A stretch of 64,000 bases of DNA, from the NCBI GenBank assembly GCA_035645275.1, contig DASQMX010000031.1, positions 588,661-652,660 of the forward strand, in the 5' to 3' direction. A program made the position numbers and the translations under genes. Below the pieces are notes generated by a model, which saw only the letters and a list, made by a program, of their open reading frames with translations, had not been told where the DNA came from and ran no database searches. Positions 59,275 through 64,000 of this stretch are shown here, piece by piece; the stretch's first letter is position 1; each line of letters starts with the position of its first letter. Source of the DNA: Paranoxybacillus sp035645275 (lineage in GTDB: Bacteria > Bacillota > Bacilli > Bacillales > Anoxybacillaceae).

Positions 59275-59556
59275 TCACGGTATTTTTATATTTGTCTGCT
59301 TTTCCTCTTTCATCTCCTTCTCATCGCTATCGGAAGAATTTCCGCAATCATCATCACCTTCTAATAAATCTTCCACATCGCAATCTTCACCTTTTAATTT
59401 AGTTCCCTTTTTGCTCTTAGAAGGTTTTGAACCCGATGATTTCGAAATAGAAAACGAAGATTTACCCGACTTCATCCCTTTTGCGTCTGCATCTAGCACT
59501 GTTAAAAAGGCGAACGAGAAAATGAATAATAGTGCGAAAACGAATGATTTTTTCAT
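59275..59556 (-). CDS. Secreted Ser/Lys-rich protein, probably truncated by UGA
   Basis: A 93-residue product with a signal peptide (MKKSFVFALLFIFSFAFLTV, cleavage likely after DADA), then a low-complexity part rich in Ser, Lys and Gly (KGMKSGKSSFSISKSSGSKP) and an acidic stretch with a CDVEDLLEGDDDC pair. GGGAG lies nine bases upstream of the ATG. The frame goes on past TGA into a membrane helix, so the original protein was likely about 127 residues and anchored at both ends. It is divergent from the ECF sigma gene. Confidence 0.7.
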   Translation of the reverse strand: MKKSFVFALLFIFSFAFLTVLDADAKGMKSGKSSFSISKSSGSKPSKSKKGTKLKGEDCDVEDLLEGDDDCGNSSDSDEKEMKEEKQTNIKIP

Positions 59557-59725
59557 TATTTCGTTTCTCCCTCATTTTTTACGGTTGCATCGTAAAAAGA
59601 ACAGCTTGCGTTCTTTCTTAAAAAAATATAGCAATTCCTTAAAAATTTCTAAAAAAACGAACCAACATCACTCTTGTTTCGCCTTTATAGTAGAAATCAT
59701 TTCCAATCGAGAAAGGGTGATCACG

Positions 59726-60286
59726 TTGACTAAAGAAGAAGAACTTTTGCTTCAATGCAGGAATGACGCCAAAGACGCTTTCTACAAACTGGTGTCGCCT
59801 CATTTAGCAAAAGCCTACCGCATCGCCTTTACGATTTTACGCTCCCATCACGATGCAGAAGATGCCGTACAGAATAGCTTATTGGAAGCATACCGTTCCA
59901 TCATGGAAAATAAGGAGATTCGTCACTTTTCCGCATGGTTTCATCGGCTCGTCGTTCATCGTGCAATTGACTTGGCAAGAAAGCACTTAAAGGAAAAACG
60001 CAATACGGACATCGCAGACGTTCTATCCTTTTTGCCTAGTCGCACTCACTTACCAATCGATGAATTGATTGATAAGGAATATGAAGGTGAACTAGTTTCC
60101 TACATATTAAAGCTCGATATTAAGTACCGCATCGTTATCGTTCTTCATTACTACCATGACATGAAAATTAGTGAGATTGCCAATCTTCTCAGTATTAAAG
60201 AAGGAACCGTAAAATCGCGGCTGTTTCAAGCACGAAACTTGCTTTATCGGTATTACCAAGAAGAGCGGAGGGAGGAATTAAAATGA
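59726..60286 (+). CDS. ECF-type RNA polymerase sigma factor
   Basis: A 186-residue ECF sigma factor. Region 2 includes FTILRSHHDAEDAVQNSLLE; region 4 includes HDMKISEIANLLSIKEGTVK then SRLFQAR. TTG 59726 (MTKEEELLLQC), six bases after AAAGGGTG, is the best start; GTG 59717 is an alternative. Its TGA overlaps the start of the anti-sigma gene (ATGA). It is not an orthologue I can name among the B. subtilis ECF factors. Confidence 0.9.
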   Translation: MTKEEELLLQCRNDAKDAFYKLVSPHLAKAYRIAFTILRSHHDAEDAVQNSLLEAYRSIMENKEIRHFSAWFHRLVVHRAIDLARKHLKEKRNTDIADVLSFLPSRTHLPIDELIDKEYEGELVSYILKLDIKYRIVIVLHYYHDMKISEIANLLSIKEGTVKSRLFQARNLLYRYYQEERREELK

Positions 60287-61842
60287 AGTTGCAAGATGAT
60301 TTTTTAAAGCGGGAAGTACAAAAATCGATTGATGAAATAAAAGTTCCCGAAAGCATTTTTACATTCGCTAAAGAACTTCCTTACAAAATGGAAGAACAGG
60401 CAAAACCAAAACCTCCACGTAAATCAAAATGGAAAAAGTGGCTGACCGTTGCCGTCGCTTCGGTAACAATTAGCATCTCAGCGGGCGCTTATCTTTCTCC
60501 GACGTTTGCCGCATATATCAAATCATTTTTCATTCGCCCTGACTTAGATGAAGGACTGCAGACCGCTGCAAAAGAAGGTTTTTCCGAAAAAGCCGAATAC
60601 TCCGTTACGGATAACGGCATTACGCTGAAAGTAAAAGAAGTGATGGCAGATGAAAACCGTCTCATTTTGACGTACAGCCTTGAAAAAGAAAACGGTGAAT
60701 ACATCGACCCGACGATTCTTTTTGATACGGAGGAATGGGCGCCGGGAAATACTATGTATTTTGTAAAAGATTTGAACGTATTTTACATTACAGATGAAAA
60801 AAAGGACATAATTTCGGAAAACACAACCTACGGAACAAAAAAAGGAAGAATGGTTTCACAATTTATTGCCCGCATGTTTCCACACTATCCTTATGCCGAT
60901 TTAATGTTTGAACTAAACAGTTCTGCTCGTGACGCAAAACAGCTTTTTGCCAACATTGACATTGAAAAAATCGGTTCAACAGAAGGGAAATGGCATTTAA
61001 AAATCCCTGTGAATATCGAAAAAAGTATGCAAGCAACAACAACTCTCCCTGTCAATCAACAACACGTGACGAACGAGGGATTATTAATCGACTTTAAGAA
61101 TGTCGTATATTCTCCTACTTTAACGAGTTTAAATTTTGAAACAAAATGGACGGAAAAAGGTAAAAAATTGATGGCAGATAAACCCGAATATTTCCTGCCA
61201 CACGGCGAATACTCGCATCATGCCATTCACTACGATATTATCGACAGCAATGGAAACGTTGTTGCCACCACTTTACCAAGAAATGAAGATAATCGTTCTA
61301 AGCGAATGATTTTAGCTGACAGCACTGAGCGGTCTCCACGAAAAATAAATGATACGAAGTGGCGCCATTCGTTTATTCCATTCCCGAAATCTGAGAAATT
61401 GACACTTGTTTTAAAGGGTATTGAAAGAACTGAGTATCCTAATAAATCCATTACATTTGATCCATCGAAGTTAAATGAAAAACCTGTTTCCTTTGATTAC
61501 AAAGGTAATTCATTTACGATTCAAAACTTTAGATTAGAGACAAACAAAGACGGAAAACGAGTAGGAATACTAGAAATAGAAGAAAGAGTTCCTCTCGCAG
61601 GAGGAGGATTCGAACTAAGTGATGAACACGGAAACGTATTCACCATTAACACCAAGGACACTTCCCGTGTATCTATAATAGGCTATGATAAGCAGACAAT
61701 GACTTATCATGTGAAAAGGGGATTAGAAATAGAAGAAATCGAGCAAATGCCAAAACAACTCACCCTTACGTTAAAAACAGCCATGGTTTTATACAAAGAT
61801 GAAAATTGGAAAGTTCCGATTCCGTCTCCTTCAGAAAAATAA
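60283..61842 (+). CDS. Membrane anti-sigma factor (DUF4179 type)
   Basis: A 519-residue protein with a cytosolic part of about 50 residues, one transmembrane helix (about 51-75, WLTVAVASVTISISAGAYLS) and a long extracytoplasmic DUF4179-like domain starting near EGLQTAAKEGFSEKAEYSVT. Such proteins hold the partner ECF factor at the membrane until a cell-envelope signal comes. ATGA overlap with the sigma gene confirms the pair. A terminator follows. Confidence 0.88.
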   Translation: MKLQDDFLKREVQKSIDEIKVPESIFTFAKELPYKMEEQAKPKPPRKSKWKKWLTVAVASVTISISAGAYLSPTFAAYIKSFFIRPDLDEGLQTAAKEGFSEKAEYSVTDNGITLKVKEVMADENRLILTYSLEKENGEYIDPTILFDTEEWAPGNTMYFVKDLNVFYITDEKKDIISENTTYGTKKGRMVSQFIARMFPHYPYADLMFELNSSARDAKQLFANIDIEKIGSTEGKWHLKIPVNIEKSMQATTTLPVNQQHVTNEGLLIDFKNVVYSPTLTSLNFETKWTEKGKKLMADKPEYFLPHGEYSHHAIHYDIIDSNGNVVATTLPRNEDNRSKRMILADSTERSPRKINDTKWRHSFIPFPKSEKLTLVLKGIERTEYPNKSITFDPSKLNEKPVSFDYKGNSFTIQNFRLETNKDGKRVGILEIEERVPLAGGGFELSDEHGNVFTINTKDTSRVSIIGYDKQTMTYHVKRGLEIEEIEQMPKQLTLTLKTAMVLYKDENWKVPIPSPSEK

Positions 61843-61864
61843 TATATAGTTAGGCCCACTCATA

Positions 61865-61898
61865 CAAAAAAGCAGGAGCACTTCCCCTGCTTTTTTGT
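61865..61898 (+). terminator. Terminator of the sigma/anti-sigma operon
   Basis: AAAAAAGCAGG/CCTGCTTTTTT arms with a short loop and T-run. Confidence 0.8.
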
Positions 61899-61899
61899 T

Positions 61900-62036
61900 C
61901 GATGTCCTGACGTTCATTTTTGGCTAATAAGCCCAACCAAAATAAAAAGTACAAAGATAAATCCGTGAAGCGTTCACAGGTTTATTTAAAAAACACCATC
62001 CCGATCATGACGAATCCTGAAACTTCAATCATATCC
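61900..62036 (-). pseudogene. Decayed 3' part of an SMR (Gdx-like) gene
   Basis: On the minus strand the bases encode GFVMIGMVFFK, then in a shifted frame NKPVNASRIYL, in line with AVIIGMVFLNEPVNASRVIF of the intact SMR gene at 62861. The nucleotide match runs to the end of that gene (compare ATGTCCTGACGTTCATTTTT with ATGCCCAGACGTCAATTTTA). Stops and shifts show it is dead. It points to a former tandem SMR pair. Confidence 0.75.
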
Positions 62037-62062
62037 AATAAATGTAAACGATCCCTTCTTTA

Positions 62063-62105
62063 ACATAAAAATAGAGCTGACCGAATTTGTCAGCTCTATT
62101 TTTAG
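62063..62105. terminator. Terminator at the end of the 62107 gene
   Basis: Perfect 15-bp stem AAAAATAGAGCTGAC/GTCAGCTCTATTTTT (62067-62081, 62089-62103). Confidence 0.9.
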
Positions 62106-62106
62106 C

Positions 62107-62652
62107 TTAACTTCTAAACATCCCACTACTAGCCTGTTCAAAGTGCAATTTGTAGGATGTAGATCTAGAATTATTATGAAATACGATAATTGAAATAGGG
62201 AGTACAATCACTGAAAGAAGGAGCACTGCCATAAAAATCGTTAATGAAAGAGTATTTATCTGCTTTCCAGTTTGTTTTTTATATTGATTTATAAATTTTT
62301 CGATTTGCTCATTCTTTTCTATTAGCCCTGAATCAATGATTGTTTTATTATCCAGATCATAATAATATATCGCTTTAAAATCTAAGTAAAAAATGCGATC
62401 CCTAACTTCAACTTTTTGAGCATGTGCAAATATTACCTCAATGTTTCTTGTTTCTTTTGCCCCTTCTTCATTGATTTCCGCAGAAGTTGTTAAGCTATCG
62501 ATTATCCGCACTGAATGATCTTTATAATCAGCAAAATTTTTCTTTATCTCTTTATTAATCGCTCCTATAATATCTTGGTTGTTATTTGCCAATGTTGTGA
62601 AAGGAGCAACAAAAAGCATCAGTAATATCGAGAATAAAATGGGCACCCTCAT
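62107..62652 (-). CDS. Secreted/membrane-anchored protein, function unknown
   Basis: A 181-residue protein with a signal peptide (MRVPILFSILLMLFVAPFTTLA), an extracytoplasmic part of about 110 residues with alternating strands (RNIEVIFAHAQKVEVRDRIF), and a transmembrane helix near the C-terminus (LTIFMAVLLLSVIVLPISII). GAAAGAGGTGAG precedes the ATG. No family is recognised. It stands between the live and dead SMR genes, perhaps an insertion that split the pair. Confidence 0.65.
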   Translation of the reverse strand: MRVPILFSILLMLFVAPFTTLANNNQDIIGAINKEIKKNFADYKDHSVRIIDSLTTSAEINEEGAKETRNIEVIFAHAQKVEVRDRIFYLDFKAIYYYDLDNKTIIDSGLIEKNEQIEKFINQYKKQTGKQINTLSLTIFMAVLLLSVIVLPISIIVFHNNSRSTSYKLHFEQASSGMFRS

Positions 62653-62813
62653 TTTCTCACCTCTTTCTGATATTTTTGTAAATTATACGAACTTTTTCAT
62701 ATCAATATACTTCCTGTATGTAATTTTCGGAATAAATCCAATAAATTCCTAAAACATTCCTCAATAGACTACTATCTTACAAACCGTATAACTATAGTTC
62801 TACAAATATCAAT

Positions 62814-62858
62814 ATAAAAAGCAAACGAACTGCTGAATCTACAGCAGTTCGTTTGCTT
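62814..62858 (-). terminator. Terminator of the SMR gene
   Basis: Perfect 15-bp stem GCAAACGAACTGCTG/CAGCAGTTCGTTTGC (62821-62835, 62842-62856), then TTTTTATATTG on the minus strand. Confidence 0.9.
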
Positions 62859-62860
62859 TC

Positions 62861-63181
62861 TCAATGCCCAGACGTCAATTTTAAACCAATAAGACCGACC
62901 ACGATCAACAGCAAAAAGATAACCCTCGAAGCATTCACAGGTTCATTTAGAAATACCATACCAATAATAACGGCTCCGACTGCGCCAATTCCTGTCCAAA
63001 CCGCATATGCTGTTCCAATCGGCAATACTTTTGTCGCAAGCGATAAAAAGTAAAAACTAATAATCATTCCCGCAATCGTAATAACAGACGGAACAAGCCG
63101 TGTAAATCCCATTGTATATTTTAATGCAATCGCCCACACGGTCTCAAAAATGCCGGCTATAATTAAATAAACCCATGCCAT
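62861..63181 (-). CDS. gdx: Guanidinium exporter of the SMR family (Gdx/SugE type)
   Basis: A 106-residue four-helix transporter. Glu13 in the first helix, W16 and K21 (GIFETVWAIALKYTMGFTRL) and the GTAYAVWTGIGAVGA block are the SugE/Gdx form. A guanidine-I riboswitch lies directly upstream, which makes guanidinium the expected substrate. GAAAGGAG precedes the ATG. Confidence 0.93.
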   Translation of the reverse strand: MAWVYLIIAGIFETVWAIALKYTMGFTRLVPSVITIAGMIISFYFLSLATKVLPIGTAYAVWTGIGAVGAVIIGMVFLNEPVNASRVIFLLLIVVGLIGLKLTSGH

Positions 63182-63213
63182 ATTAGCGCGCTCCTTTCAA
63201 TCAAAATAAAAAA

Positions 63214-63262
63214 GCCGCGAAAGAAACATCCATAAAGACATTCCTTCCTGGCTTTAGTCCCT
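63214..63262 (-). terminator. Expression-platform terminator of the guanidine riboswitch
   Basis: AAAGCCAGGAA pairs imperfectly with TTTCTTTCGCGGCTTT, followed by TTTATTTTG on the minus strand. The AAAGCC arm is also part of the aptamer. Confidence 0.65.
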
Positions 63263-63345
63263 CCGTGTACACAGTCACTTCTGTGCGTTTTCTCTCAGTC
63301 ACAGACTGGTCGCTTAAAACAACCACGGAACCCCAGAAAACTTTC
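63238..63345 (-). promoter_or_regulatory. Guanidine-I (ykkC) riboswitch
   Basis: On the minus strand: TCTGGGGTTCCGTGG, GACCAGTCTGTGACTGAG, AGAAAACGCAC, ACACGGAGGGACTAAAGCC. GGGTTCCG, the GAGAGAAAAC-like loop and GGAGGGA-AAAGCC are conserved parts of the ykkC guanidine-I class. Guanidine should prevent the overlapping terminator and allow gdx expression. Confidence 0.9.
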
Positions 63346-63438
63346 CCACGTCAATTTTAGCATGATGAGTGTTGATTATCCATTATTTATAACTATTTTC
63401 TCGGTGATTCACGCTTTTCTGCCATGTCGATTCCCTGC

Positions 63439-63978
63439 TTATTTTAACCACTCCTGAGAGAACGATGATGTTTGTAAAACAAAATACTTTCCACTTCGAT
63501 TGCGCCTAATGGTAGCGCTGAGGATGCGCCCTTTCACTTCCTGACTTTTCGCAAAGCGGACCAAACCGAGTTTGGGCAGTTTAATTTTATTTCCAACGAC
63601 CTCGATCGACGGTTTTCCTTTTTTCGGAATGTTGCATTGACTGGTGTAGGATTGAACGGGATGTTTTTTACTTTTAAATTTTTGGGGATTATTTTGTTTG
63701 TTGAAAAAACGAGTGAACGCTTCCGCTAGATGTTGAAGGGCATTTTGCAAGGCGGTTGAATCGACTTCATAGAGCCATGTTAATTCTTGTTTTAGTTGAG
63801 TGAGCTGGGAAGAACAAATTGTGTAGGTCAATCCTTTTCCTGTTTGTTCATACATTTTTCTCCATTTGTCAAGGAAATGGTTAAACACATAGCGGCTACA
63901 GCCGATCGTCTTCGCAATGAGGATTTCTTGTTGTTTGTTTGGATAGATACGAAATCGGTAGGCTTTATGGATGCGCAT
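63439..63978 (-). pseudogene. tnpB: Truncated TnpB (IS605 OrfB/IS1341 type)
   Basis: Only the first 179 codons of a TnpB, normally about 370, remain: MRIHKAYRFRIYPNKQQ, TIGCSRYVFNHFLDKWRKMY, then FKSKKHPVQSYTSQ and VKGRILSATIRRNRSGKYFV. It stops just before the first RuvC motif, so the nuclease centre and zinc finger are missing. GGGAGGTG precedes the ATG at 63978. No clear right end is seen between it and the riboswitch. Confidence 0.88.
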
Positions 63979-64000
63979 CGACTCTTCACCTCCCTCTATA

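Noticed and set aside
59275..59277. Selenocysteine at the UGA
   Set aside because: No Cys/Sec-type context or nearby SECIS-like hairpin was seen; the next codon TGG suggests a lost Trp codon.
59243..59725. N-terminal extension of the ECF sigma factor to 59243
   Set aside because: The extension is antisense to the secreted-protein gene, has no sigma motif and no ribosome site; TTG 59726 has a good site.
1..64000. CRISPR array, rRNA operon or prophage
   Set aside because: No regularly spaced identical repeats with unique spacers, no rRNA sequence and no phage structural genes were seen.

Overview
The window is a chromosomal stretch of a low-GC, endospore-forming Gram-positive bacterium of the family Bacillaceae. 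Many genes are close counterparts of Bacillus subtilis genes and keep the same local order (hmoB-yhfA, ecsCBA-hit-prsA, yhaI-scoC-trpP-serC-yhaL-yhaM-yhaPQ-yhzD-hemZ-yhaX-yheA-yheB-yheC/D). Thermophile-like details, such as a Geobacillus-type alpha-glucosidase, a cobalamin-controlled ribonucleotide reductase and IS1341-type TnpB, point to Anoxybacillus or (Para)geobacillus. The genus is an inference; no rRNA is present.

Layout. 1-6.4 kb: heme monooxygenase hmoB, permease yhfA, a PAP2 phosphatase, a membrane rhodanese with a CsoR/CstR-like operator, and ecsABC. 6.4-7.0 kb: a decayed non-coding stretch with a thrice-repeated motif. 7-16.6 kb: hit, prsA, the tiny spore-coat gene sscA, scoC, trpP with a six-triplet TRAP site, serC, yhaL, yhaM and an ABC-2 exporter. 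16.6-26.7 kb: hemZ, yhaX, yheA, yheB and a four-gene translationally coupled run of YheC/YheD ATP-grasp paralogues. 26.8-32.3 kb: yxkF-msmX, sspB with a tRNA-like element in its leader, and the cystine importer tcyABC. 32.3-42.2 kb: a CNNM/CorC protein, an ABC exporter remnant and a TPP-riboswitch thiamine operon (tenA-ykoEDC-tenI-thiOSGF). 42.4-53.6 kb: nhaC, rlmQ, bstA, a frameshifted MFS gene, malL with a cre site, panE and cstA-ybdD. 53.6-57.7 kb: a B12 riboswitch and two NrdR boxes ahead of class Ia nrdAB. 57.8-64 kb: a manganese-riboswitch DUF1232/TerC unit, an ECF sigma/anti-sigma pair beside a secreted-protein gene broken by UGA, a guanidine riboswitch with an SMR exporter and a decayed SMR copy, and a truncated tnpB.

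Themes. Five RNA or RNA-protein control sites lie in one window (TRAP, TPP, cobalamin, Mn2+, guanidine-I). At least eight copies of a 83-124 nt palindromic intergenic element, with arms that change together, sit between genes, mostly against stop codons, and look like mobile or domesticated terminators. The observations most worth following are this element family, the tRNA-like structure in the sspB leader, the YheC/D expansion and the DUF1232 gene behind the Mn2+ riboswitch. No CRISPR array, rRNA or intact prophage was seen.
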